From: Penicillium oxalicum
Lineage: Eukaryota; Ascomycota; Eurotiomycetes; Eurotiales; Aspergillaceae
DNA: 64,000 nt
Assembly (NCBI RefSeq): GCF_001723175.1
Contig: NC_064651.1
Location: forward strand, 2,542,001-2,606,000
Reading direction: 5' to 3'
The notes beneath the pieces were generated by a model. It did not search any database and was not told the DNA's origin. It saw nothing but the letters and a program-made list of their open reading frames with translations. Position 1 is the stretch's first letter, and the number at the start of each line of letters is the position of its first letter. A program made the position numbers and the translations under genes. Shown here one piece after another: positions 36,148 to 46,715 of the stretch.

Positions 36148-38444
36148 ATGTCCGATCATCCTATTCCTCCCAACTCGCCTCCCCAGGCCACTGCACCGGC
36201 GCCTGCTGAGTCGGTCGCCAGCGAGCAGCCGGCCACACAGTCTGCTTCCACCCCAACTCCCTCCGTTGCCGCCACGGCGGCCGCTGCCACCGCCGCGGTG
36301 AACAACACCCTGAACGGCAGTGTTGGGGAGCAACAGCTCCCCTGCCAATGGGTCGGTTGCGGTGAAAAGTCCCCTTCTGCTGAAGCTCTCTATGTAAGTA
36401 CCCAGAATGCCCGCCATCCTGACCCCACCCAGACCTGGTCTGCAATCCCCCTCTTTCCTTTGTTGGATCTTAACCCGCCTTGTGTGGTTATACAGGAGCA
36501 CGTCTGTGAGCGCCATGTCGGCCGCAAGAGCACCAACAACCTGAATCTGACCTGTCAGTGGGGGAACTGCAACACCACCACCGTCAAGCGTGACCACATC
36601 ACTTCGCACATCCGTGTTCACGTTCCCCTGAAGCCTCACAAGTGTGACTTCTGTGGCAAGGCCTTCAAGCGTCCCCAGGATCTCAAGAAGCACGTCAAGA
36701 CTCACGCCGACGACTCAGAAATCCGCTCCCCGGAGCCCAGCATGAAGCATCACCATCATCACCCCGACATGATGTTTCCCCAGAACCCCAAAGGTCCGTG
36801 TTAAAAAGCTCCAACCCCCATCACCTGTGAGGTCCCATTTTGGATGTCTCCCATGCACCGCCCCCCCCAATCTTCCATGGACCAGATACTGCCATGATTA
36901 GCCCTGCCCATTATGACCCCATTTATGAACTATCCTCCTTTCACACCCTGTTGCCCTAGCCCTTTTCATTTTTTAGATCAGCTGTTTTTTACCATCACCA
37001 TGTATCCTTTTCATGGGCCGGATCCCTAGACCTCCTAAAACCTAGAACCTTTAGCTAATTTTCCCCCTGCAGGTTACGCTGCTGCCACCCATTACTTCGA
37101 GGGGCCCATGAGCGGCGTGTCCAGTGCCGCCTATGCCCATGGCGGTCCTCAGTATTACACCGCACACCCCCCTCCTCCGGCACCCAACCCTCACTCGTAC
37201 GGCAATGTCTACTATGCGCTGAGCCACGATTCAGCCCAGGCCTATGACCGCAAGCGGGGCTATGATGCCCTGAATGAATTCTTTGGGGATCTCAAGCGCC
37301 GTCAATTTGATCCCAACTCATACGCTGCCGTGGGCCAACGACTCCTGGGTCTCCAGGCTCTGCAGCTCCCCATCCTCAACGGTCCCGTGCCCGAGTATCA
37401 GCCCATGCCTGCGGCGGTGCCCATCGCGGCGGGTGGGGGCTACAGCCCCGGTGGTCATGCTCCCGCCTATCATCTGCCTCCCATGTCCAACGTCCGGACG
37501 AAGAACGACCTGATCAACATTGACCAGTTCTTGGAGCAGATGCAAAACACCATCTATGAGAGTGATGAAAACGTGGCTGCGGCGGGTGTTGCGCAGCCCG
37601 GTGCCCACTACGTCCACGGGGGATGAGCTACCGCGCCACACACTCGCCGCCCACCCAACTTCCCCCGAGCCACATGACAGCGGCCGCCTCGACACATTCG
37701 CCCTCCACCGGCACGCCCGCCCTGACGCCTCCGTCCAGCGCACAGTCCTACACCTCACAACGATCACCCATCTCGCTACCTCACACGCATCGCGTGTCCC
37801 CACCCCATGAGAGTGGGGCGAGCATGTACCCCCGTCTGCCCTCGGCGACGACCTCCGAGAGCATGCCGGTGGGTTACCCGCCCGCCTCCAGTGCCGCTCC
37901 CCCCTCCACTCTGAGTGGTGCATTTGACCATGAGGACCGCCGCCGCTACGGAGGTGGGCATCTGCAGCGCGCGCGCCCTGCGGAGCGCGAGGATGTGAAG
38001 ATGGACATGACCCCCGAGAGCAAGTCCGATGGCGAGCGCACCCCCACCAAGGAGTACCCGGGTCTCACCACCAGCTTGATCGATCCCGCACTGTCCACGG
38101 ACCCGACGGCTGCTCAGCGCACCGCTCAAGCGGCCACCGAGGTGGCTGACCGGGATGTCAACGTCGCGTGGGTCGAAAAGGTCCGCCTGCTGGAGAATCT
38201 GCGACGCCTGGTCTCCGACATGCTCGAGCAGGGTCAATTCGACCGTGGCTCGCCTGCGCACAGCGAGGGCACCGCATCCCCCGCCCCCTCCGATGCCATG
38301 GACGGGATCGAGAGCACCCACTCCCACAAGGCCGACGAGCCCGAAAAGCCCGTCTTCAAGACGGATGAGAGTGCTACGGTGCTCTACCCCACGTTGCGCG
38401 GTGTGGATGAAGATGGCGACTCGAAGATGCCGGGCGACGAGTAA
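36148..38444 (+). CDS. pacC: PacC, alkaline-pH-responsive C2H2 zinc-finger transcription factor (frame broken)
   Basis: Three exons: 36148-36393, 36496-36793 and 37073 onward (introns 102 and 279 nt). After an Ala/Pro-rich start come three C2H2 fingers: Cys66/Cys71/His84/His89, Cys102/Cys107/His120/His124 and Cys132/Cys135/His148/His152, followed by RSPEPSMKH and [16 protein letters not shown], all hallmarks of PacC/Rim101. As sequenced, the frame ends at TGA 37624-37626 after [11 protein letters not shown], giving 365 residues. The next frame opens at 37623 with [17 protein letters not shown], the stretch that directly follows HYVHGG in Penicillium and Aspergillus PacC, and runs to 38444. 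Adding one base to the G5 run at 37618-37622 gives 638 residues, the normal size. In the family, full-length PacC is cleaved via the Pal pathway at alkaline pH; the C-terminal half keeps it closed. A genuine truncation here would remove that half. Confidence 0.93.
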
Positions 38445-38771
38445 TCTCGACCCCCTCCTCTGTGGAGAGGTCACCCCTCCGCCATTTTTACGACGTTACG
38501 ACCTCTTTTCTACCCATCTTGATCCCGCTTGTCTCAGCTGTAGCCATCCTGTTTTTCTTCACTGCTCTCTCTGCCCTTTTCTCCTTTTTGGTCGTTCACT
38601 TCCCCCGATTTCCTTTTTTTTTTTTTTCTTCTTCTTCTTCCCTCCCTTTTAACGTGGGTCGGTCTTCCTATGCTGAACGGGGCCGATTGGTCGTGAAAAC
38701 ATCTGTTCTCCTTCTACCCTTCTGTGATCATCTTTTTCTTTTGTTGTCTGTCTTGATTGGACGTGTTTCGT

Positions 38772-38793
38772 GGGGGGGGGGGGGGGGGGGGGG
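38772..38793 (+). repeat. homopolymer tract of 22 G
   Basis: The longest G run in the window, about 330 bp after the pacC stop, likely in or just past its 3' untranslated region. Confidence 0.9.
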
Positions 38794-39385
38794 CGTATTG
38801 GACCTCTTGTATTTACATAGTCGATCAGTTACCAAACATGATTCTACAGTATTTTTCATATCTGACTCCCACCGTGCCATGCCGACATTCTTCGTGCCGT
38901 CCCGGGCTCAGTGATCTTCATCAGTCCAGGACTGTCTCCGCATGGAGAGGAGAACATCCGAGGAGTCAGGTTCTCCTTCCATCGGCCATACCCGTAGACC
39001 CCACGTGAGTCGGGCCGCGATACGACCGTGTCTGTTTGTTGACGATGGGATTGTTTGCGTCCACGGTCTGATTCATCCACAGCGCAGCGCAAATGGACAC
39101 GATCTGGGAGGTGGTACTGCCGATGCACCGGGACCGGGACCGGGTGGGGGGGGGGGGCGAACCACCTCCGGGTTCCTCGATCTCTCCTGTTTCACGCTCG
39201 CGCCAAAGCAAATAAACTGACAGATTCTGTAGTCGGGAGATTCATGCTAACCCTCTTCCGGTCTCGGCTGGGGATGATCGATCAAACCTGTCAAGACTCA
39301 GACTGTGCGCCCGATAAGGGAAGGACGACATTCCAGTGTCCCGAGCTAAACCGCTTCCGGGCGGGTCTGTGACGCAAACGACCTT

Positions 39386-39401
39386 CCCCCCCCCCCCCCC
39401 C
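39386..39401 (+). repeat. homopolymer tract of 16 C
   Basis: Uninterrupted C run in intergenic DNA. Confidence 0.9.
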
Positions 39402-40116
39402 AAACACAGTAGAGCAGAGCAGAGCACCGTACAGGATTTGTGTATAATCAGGATTCAGCAAAGAATGACATGAGGGTTGATTTGGAAAGAGTTGATTGGG
39501 GACAAGGATACAGACACATTATGGGGTGTAGAGCTTGTTGAAAGGAGAGGGGGGGAGATGGAGGGTGGACAAGAGCCGAGATCTAAGCTTAAACCTGTCT
39601 GAGATCGGATGTTCGTATGTTCGTCATTCCATTCGTCGGTGGGGGGCGCGGTGGACATCCTGGCACCCGCGATCATTGGCGGCCTAGATTCTCCTGCATG
39701 GTGCAGAATTGCAGACAGCAAGATTCATAGGAAGATTTCACGCAACGACCGTATGATGGATGGAGTGTGAAGTTAGATCAGGGCCTATGTTTCCTACAGG
39801 ACACTGCTAGTTTACAGTATGCGGTCAGGTCGGTGGGTAGGAGGGGATGTTTTGTATGTGTTGGTATTCCAAAAAAAAAAAAGAGGATGGTTTTCATCTT
39901 CAATGAGTGTCTGGCAATCCAAGGGCGTAACTGTCGAGTGTAGTTCTAGAACTGTTCCCTATCCTTTTCCCTTTCCCCCTTGGCGTCATATCATCATCAG
40001 CGCCGTGTGATATCCAGACTAGAGAACAGGTCAAGCCGGTTTCTGGTGAGGACCGTGTCCTGTGGAACATCTGCATACTGCCTATTTCGACCATTCGAGT
40101 CGACTGTTTAGTGAGA

Positions 40117-40132
40117 GGGGGGGGGGGGGGGG
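40117..40132 (+). repeat. homopolymer tract of 16 G
   Basis: Uninterrupted G run in intergenic DNA. Confidence 0.9.
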
Positions 40133-41653
40133 AGGATGTCCTGGGTCCGGGGGTCTTTGTAGTATGCAACTATGCATCTTATTCCCCAGAACGGTGTTTG
40201 TGTTGATGGACCATCTCCACAGGGGATTGAACCCCATTCTTCATCGAGCCCTGTTCCAGCGTCGTACTCAACCTGTAAACCTTCTCCAGGGAGCCCATCG
40301 GGGGTCAATGGAGAAAGCCCGCACTCGGAAGCATCTTTAATCCTACTCTGATCAGGGCTGTGCGATCCGGTTCTTGCTGCAGAAGTGCAGCAATACAGTG
40401 AGAGAGAGAGATTCCGGGTGTAATGACATTACCAGTCTGGTTCCCACCCCAACCCCCATTTCGGTGGGCAACTGGGTCCTGTTCCGGGGCAACCCTGTAT
40501 CGTCATGACCCGAGTGGCACCTTTTTCCTGGGGGGGAAACATTGAGGGCGTTGTAAAAGTTGTAATAACGGTAAGAGTGTAATCCTCCTCCGAGACTCCA
40601 CTGGACTGTTTACGGCCAAACGGGCGCTTTCCATTTAATGTATTCTTCACGCCATCGTCCTGCATCTTTCCTTTCTTTTCCCACTTCGTTCCCGTTGGAC
40701 TTGGCTACGGAGTGCTCTTCGTCTACCTCTGCTTGTCTCGCCCAGGGAGTTAACCCCCTCCTTTTCCGTGCCAGTCTAGTTCCCTTGTCTCTCTGGGGTA
40801 CTGAAGAGAAACGTCTTCGGTGCATCCTTCCAGGAATCCGACCCGCTGGGTGGCTGGTGCGCGCGGTACTCTGACCTCACTCCCCACGCGACAAGGCGGT
40901 CGGCCCCCTCGCCCCCCAAAACAGACGCCATCGCGTCGATCCGAGGAAAGCGGTTGATCGTGATTCTGATTATCGAGAGTCAATCATCCAGCCACTCGAC
41001 TTCCGAACTCCTCCCCCCCCCCAAGACCATCAGAGTCTTCATCCCATTCTGGCGCCATCCAGTCAGCCCATCACTGCAAATCCTCCCCCCGGTTCCAGAC
41101 CGTCTCTCGGTGTCGTGGGATTTTTCGTTCCTTGCGCGCTGTGGTTTCAACTCTCTTGGACCCTCCGGTAGAAAACGCTTGTCGCGGTGGCGAATTCGTC
41201 CTAGTCATCGGCTCGGATAGCGCCGCATTCTTGGGTGCTGCCTCTCGAGACTGATCCCTCTCAAAACAGTCAACTCACTGGAATACGGTTCCAGTGTGGC
41301 TTTTTGTTGGGTGTCTTTGTGTCGTTTGCCCGCTTGCTCCATTTTGCCTCGTCAGTGCCTCGTGTGTCAATTCCTGCCATCTCGCGGATTCCACGATCGG
41401 GCGGCGTGACTTTGGTCAGATCATTTTTCGCAAACACCACCGTGACCGAACCAGCAGAGCGAGCATCGCCGCACGTGGATTGCGCAACTGAAGCGGAGAG
41501 CTTTTTTTTCTCTTCCAGGTCTTCAATCTGACGGCCAGGATTCCTCTTCACATCAACGTTGGGAGGAGGGATTTGGAAATCACGGACTGAAGCAACACGA
41601 CCACTCCCCACGCCAACACAAAACCCCAAACATCCCCTCCCCGCCCGCCCGCT

Positions 41654-44006
41654 ATGCCCTTGTCGAATCGCCGTCGCGCGCGGCGCAAGGAAATTCAGCT
41701 GCAGGAAACGTCAGACGTGGAAGCTCCAGATTCATCACCCAGTCGTCCATCTGCGAAAAAGCGCAAGGTGAGTCTTGTCCCACCGGGACGGTCCAGTTTG
41801 AGACCGAACGCGGTCCCCCGCGCATGTCTCCCCCGCCTCTTCAGGGCCGACAAGAAAAAAAAAAAAAGAGTGCTAAACGTGTCATGGATTTGTAACCCCC
41901 ACAGATCGATCGACGCACATCACCTTCCCGAACGGCCATCAAAACCGAGTCAGCCGATGAAGCCGAGGAGGAGTCGGGCGCCGAGCAAGACCCATCCGCC
42001 CAACAGGATCTTGTCGACCTCGTCATTTCATACTTGAACATTCCCCGTGAAGAGCTACGGGTTTCCCGCGACCACTCCAACGCCAAGACCGAGAACAAAC
42101 AGAGTATTCAAGCGTATGCGAAGATCGCGGGTCGAAACTGGACCTACTACGTCAAGACACTTCATGTCAACATTGGTCGCGAACCCGATCGCGAACAGAG
42201 GTCGCCGGAACAGTCCAGCCCCGTGGCTATCGCGGCCGGGCACTGCCGGAGGTGCATGTAGACCTGGGCCCGAGCAAGTTTGTGTCGCGATTGCATGCAG
42301 AGATCTTTTATGATGGCGAAGAGACGCCCGCTTGGCACATCCGGGTCAATGGTCGCAACGGCGTCCGTCTGAACAACATGATCCTGAAACGAGGGGCCGA
42401 TGCCATCCTCCATTGCGGCGACATCATCGAGGTCGCCAACTGTCAGATGATGTTTGTCACGCCCGGCGACGACGCCAATATCCACCCCAGCTTCGTCGAG
42501 CGTGCGCAGCGCATCGCAAGTGGCCAGGAACCGGACCCAGCCACGCAAGCGTGGGAGGCCTCGCAGCCTGCACACCCATCCGCCTCTCAGGCCACCGAGC
42601 CGGCTCGACCGTCATCGTCCGGGGGCCCCTCACTGGCTCCGGCACCTCAATTCCTGAAGCGGCAGGTCACTCCACCCCCACGCTCTCCGGACACCGCTGG
42701 CCAACGGACGGCAAAGCAATCGCCGCTGTACAACCGCGGCATGATGATGGAAAGTACCGAGGAGATCGACTACAGCAAGGACTCGGCAAAGGACCTGAAA
42801 CCGCCCTACAGCTATGCCAACCTGATCGCCCAGGCCATTTTCTCCAGCGAGGAGGAGAAGCTCACGTTGAACAGCATCTACAACTGGATCATGGATCGCT
42901 ATGCTTTCTATCGGCATTCGCAGAGCGGCTGGCAGAATTCCATCCGCCACAACCTGTCCTTGAATAAGGCCTTCCAGAAGGTGCCCCGTCGCACCGACGA
43001 ACCGGGCAAGGGCATGAAGTGGCAGATTGCGGCCGAGCATCGTGAGGAATATCGGAAGAAGCAGATGCGCAAAGGCACCCAGTCGTCCGCGCCATCGTCT
43101 CCCGCGACGAGGGAGCCCCCATCATCCGCTCGGGGCAATCACGTCGCCTCCCTCGACACCTCCGCCTTTTCCGCCACGAATAAAAAGTCCCCTCCAATCT
43201 CATCTCCCGGTTTCAGTTCGTTTCCCGTCGCCCCGGTCGAGGCGTACACCCCGGAGCGGGGATCGCGCGGGGGTCGCGGCGTTGGATCCGACCATCCCTT
43301 GCGCCACATGAACCCGCGCGATTATGAGGAGCCGTCCCCTTTGCCTGCGCGCGCACATAGTGGCGCTCAGGCTGCGAGCGCCAGTCGCGCGCAAAACAGC
43401 AGCAACAATCTCAGTCGAGCCTATGGACTTTCTGACAATATTGCCGGCTCGCCGCCTGTGCTGTCCTCCTCCTACTACGATGAAGGGCCCTCCTCGATGA
43501 TCACACCGGCGCCCCAGCGCCAACAGCCCCGCTGCCCCCTCCCAGCACGGCACAGATTCCCTCCAAATTCATGCCCATGAGCTCACCCGCCCAATTCTGG
43601 AAGTTTGCCGACATTGGCAGTACGCCCGCTCGTCCCGTGCCAGACATGAGTCCTATCAAGGGGGAGCCCGACGAGCGCCTCATCGCCGGCTTCCCCAGTA
43701 GTAGTCCTCCACCAAACTTGGTCAGTCCTAGTAAGCCTGGGATCGCCAACGGTCTCGGACCGAGTCGGAAACTGCCTCCGCTGCATGCCGACGGTACTAT
43801 CAAGGAGGAGCGTCTGCATGAAGAGGATGAGGACGACGGTGGTGGCTTTGACTTGGCTCGGTATGTATCTCAACCACTCTCCAATCTCATGCGGCATCTA
43901 GTGATTATTCAAAGACTAATTGTGGCCCATTCTTTTTAGGGGATTTCAACCCATTGGCTCTTATCATCGGCAACTAAGCAACGCCGCTCGGGCCACCGCG
44001 ACCTAA
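41654..44006 (+). CDS. forkhead transcription factor with FHA domain (Fkh1/Fkh2 type), frame broken twice
   Basis: Exons 41654-41767, 41905-43860 and 43940-44006; introns 137 and 79 nt. The order is a basic start ([13 protein letters not shown]), an acidic segment, an FHA domain (about residues 95-195: [18 protein letters not shown], then [18 protein letters not shown]), a linker, the forkhead domain ([55 protein letters not shown]) and a long Ser/Pro-rich tail ending [15 protein letters not shown] plus forkhead is the Fkh1/Fkh2 architecture, linked in yeasts to G2/M gene expression, silencing and replication timing. Two frame changes occur: inside the FHA domain near 42215-42245 and in the tail near 43527-43543. 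Each equals one missing base; with both added the gene is 2139 nt and encodes 712 residues with consistent splice phases. Confidence 0.9.
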
Positions 44007-44773
44007 TCTTGGCTGTCAGTGCCATGAGGAATCGTCCAGGGTGATCGGTCCTTCATTTTTCTCCTCCCACGTTGTCACGCCACGTGTTGTTCTTTTCCTT
44101 TGCTTGTGTTCACTTTGCTGCTTTCCCCCTGTTAGCCACCCCCTTTCAAATGAGCTCAAGTCTTTTTTTTTTTTCATTTTCTTTTTCTGGTCTTTTCTTT
44201 TCTTTTTTGGGGGGGCGGAAGAGCACGTGGACAAACGGAGTTGGAATGCCTGGCGTTTAGGCCGTTTCTGGCCCTCCGGAGGGTATCCTTTGAAAGAGTA
44301 GGCGTTGACATCTTTTCGTCCACCTTGGACCTTGTGGGATTTGATTTGGAGTTTTATCTTTTTTTTTTCCTTTTCCAAAGTCATTTTGGCCGGTTCGATG
44401 TTGATTTCTTGATGTGTGTGTGTCCTTTTTTTCTTTCTATTTGCTATTGTCTCTTTTTCCCCCCTAGATGGCGGCGATTGTAAGTAGATTCAGCCGTCAA
44501 GTGTATGATATCTATCTTCATGTTAATCCTATTATGCTACGGCTCCAATTGTGCTTACATGGAGGCTTTGATGATGATGGGAGGGGGAAAGCCCTATCAA
44601 TTTTGGAGAGGATTGCTGTCGGTCTTCGAAGAAGACGTATCAACGTAGGAAGCCCTGGATATGGAACCCAAGACCCCGTGATGTATACATGTCCATGTCC
44701 AGTCAATCTTTTGTCAGTTTAGCCGTCTGCCTTTTTTTTTTCCTTGACCAGAATCGCTTTGCTTTTGTTTACT
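44007..44773. other. intergenic region between convergent genes
   Basis: 3' flanks of the forkhead gene (+) and the TENA/THI-4 gene (-). It is T-rich (for example 44161-44215 and 44359-44370); no gene seen. Confidence 0.55.
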
Positions 44774-46012
44774 CTACTCCATTGATGGCCAGAATCTCTC
44801 CTCCAGCCAAACCACCTGCCTCCACCAATCCAAACATCTCACCCGAATCCCCTCCGCCTCCTCGGCGCCCTTGAACGACCCCACCATTTCATCCAACACA
44901 TCCCCGATCCGATTCACAAACTCTTCAAACTCCCGACTCGACCAGTTCGGAATAAACCGGTCTCGTAATGCACCCCCGTCCGCATCTCGATTCTCCGTCA
45001 TCGCTGCTGCTGTTGCCGCCGCCGTTTCCTTCTTCTTCTTCCGCCCATACGAGGCGGCATAGCGCCACGATCGCAGGTAACATATCTCCGTTGCCCAGAG
45101 CACGGTGATTCCCTCAATTGGACTCACGCCGGGACTCGCGGCTGACATGAACATGTCGATGTAAGCCCGTGTGATTGGGTTAGCTGTGAACAAGACCGGG
45201 CCTTGTTCCAACGGTGGACCCGTCGTCAAGCGTGAGGGTTGACATGGTTCACAGTCTGGTGTTGACACCGGGGGATTGGGCATGGTGGGATCACCTGTGC
45301 CCGTTGCACCGGGAGTTTGACATTCGCCCTGGGCTTTACATAATTTATGTAATTGCTCACGGGGAATATCCGAATCCGTCTGCTGCTGCTGCTGTTGATG
45401 AGAATGATCAAGATCATTCTTCGTCATCGAGACATCGTCCTCGATTTCGCCCGACTCGGCTCCACCCACCGAGACGCTCGTACCGGAACACACTCGCCCC
45501 GTGAACCCGGGACACGAGCCTGGTCCCGTCGTCAAGATGCCCGCCGAAGTCGCAATGGGAACAGATTGTCCACTGCTCGCGGACCTGGTCTCGAGCCCTT
45601 CGCACGCCGGCAACGCCGTAAGATCCAGACCGTACTCTGCAGCCGTGGTTTCGAAAAAGTGCAGTTCCGCCCGGATATTGACCAGGGCATCGATCAGAAT
45701 GTCGACGATGCTCTGCTCAATAGTCATGGGGCGGCGTGGAGACGACGACGACGACGGGGGCAGGGGCGGGGGAGAAATGGAGCTTGGCGTGGAGGAAGAT
45801 TGAGCAGGCAGACGGATTTTGGCGAGGAGCATGCCGATGAAACGAATGTAAGATTGCGCGTAGAGTCGGTCTTGGGAGAGCCATTGCGAGAGTGTGTCTT
45901 TGGAGACGGTGCCGCTACCGGCGGCGGCGAGGAATGGATGGGTGGTGGCACGTTTGAGGGATTGAGGGGTGGCTGCGAGGAGCCATTGAGTTAGGGGGCC
46001 TTGAGTGGTCAT
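44774..46012 (-). CDS. TENA/THI-4 domain protein (haem-oxygenase-like fold)
   Basis: One exon, 412 residues. The N-terminal part, LTQWLLAATPQSLKRATTHP then SKDTLSQWLSQDRLYAQSYI, is the first helices of a TENA/THI-4 domain; the remaining helices are MTIEQSIVDILIDALVNIRA (about 95-115), ITRAYIDMFMSAASPG and EGITVLWATEICYLRSWRYA (about 275-320), ending with VVWLEERFWPSME. An insert of roughly 140 residues (about 135-275), Ser/Thr/Gly-rich with a Gln6 run, interrupts the fold, and a second low-complexity insert (KKKKETAAATAAAMTENRD) lies near the C-terminus. TenA proteins are thiaminase II or aminopyrimidine hydrolases in thiamine salvage; a catalytic cysteine cannot be placed with confidence here, so a thiamine role is only possible. 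Many fungal members with this layout are uncharacterised. Confidence 0.75.
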   Translation of the reverse strand: MTTQGPLTQWLLAATPQSLKRATTHPFLAAAGSGTVSKDTLSQWLSQDRLYAQSYIRFIGMLLAKIRLPAQSSSTPSSISPPPLPPSSSSSPRRPMTIEQSIVDILIDALVNIRAELHFFETTAAEYGLDLTALPACEGLETRSASSGQSVPIATSAGILTTGPGSCPGFTGRVCSGTSVSVGGAESGEIEDDVSMTKNDLDHSHQQQQQQTDSDIPREQLHKLCKAQGECQTPGATGTGDPTMPNPPVSTPDCEPCQPSRLTTGPPLEQGPVLFTANPITRAYIDMFMSAASPGVSPIEGITVLWATEICYLRSWRYAASYGRKKKKETAAATAAAMTENRDADGGALRDRFIPNWSSREFEEFVNRIGDVLDEMVGSFKGAEEAEGIRVRCLDWWRQVVWLEERFWPSME

Positions 46013-46715
46013 CTTCTTTATATATTTATTTTTTTCTGTTCAGAGGCAATTTTGCTTTTGTTCTTGGGGATGTAGGAGAGAGAGTCAAGGTCGTGTGAGT
46101 CGTGTGAGTCGTGTGGGTGATCTCTCAGAGGTCAGTGGAGAGACGTGGGGTATACACGACGTAGAAAGGCAGAGTTGCACTAGATAGCGCGATTGAACAG
46201 GTGAATGGGGGGGAAAAAGGCCAATTTCAGAGATTCGGAATCGCAGTAGAGTTGAGCAGGGTCTGCCACTGCCGAATGGAAGATCGATTGTCAAGGAGAC
46301 TTGTTGCTCGACGGGAGGTTTCAGAAACAGACGATCGTTGGCGAGTGCGAGACGAGGAACGAGACGTTTGAAACGGCCGAGTCAGAGGAAGGTCCCCGAC
46401 GAGTATCAAGGTGGGGGCACCAACGAGCTAAGATGGAATAGTTGCAAATTATACGATCGGGAGTAGAAGGGAGCTGGTTAAAGGGTGATGATCTCTAAAA
46501 GTTTAAGCTGCACTCTATCCCCGCTTATTTCCGTCACAGGTCCGTGAGTCAAACTGCAGTCACGATCGAGTGCAGATGCGGATCAAGTGAGAATTTCCAT
46601 CCCAGAATTGGTCCACAAGGATTGATAGGTCCAGTAAAACTATCTTAGAATTAAGGGGAAAAAACATGTCACCATACTGACGGTGCCCTGGCATCATGCA
46701 GGATCCACTGAGGTG
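46013..46715. other. promoter region of the TENA/THI-4 gene and 3' flank of the next gene
   Basis: No gene recognised. A short direct repeat (gtgtgagtc-type, three copies, 46092-46121) lies just upstream of the TENA/THI-4 start. Confidence 0.5.

Larger units (their letters stand above)
38445..41653. other. 3.2-kb intergenic region with long G/C tracts
   Basis: No gene recognised between pacC and the forkhead gene. It carries T tracts (38615-38640) and four long homopolymers: 22 G (38772-38793), 12 G (39146-39157), 16 C (39386-39401) and 16 G (40117-40132). The final kilobase is pyrimidine-rich and likely the forkhead promoter. Confidence 0.5.

Noticed and set aside
37600..37640. an unrecognised intron as the cause of the pacC frame change
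   Set aside because: No plausible donor and acceptor pair spans the junction without removing residues conserved in PacC; one missing G explains it fully.
45353..45994. 213-codon plus-strand frame
   Set aside because: Shadow of the TENA/THI-4 gene; Arg/Gly-rich composition with no domain.
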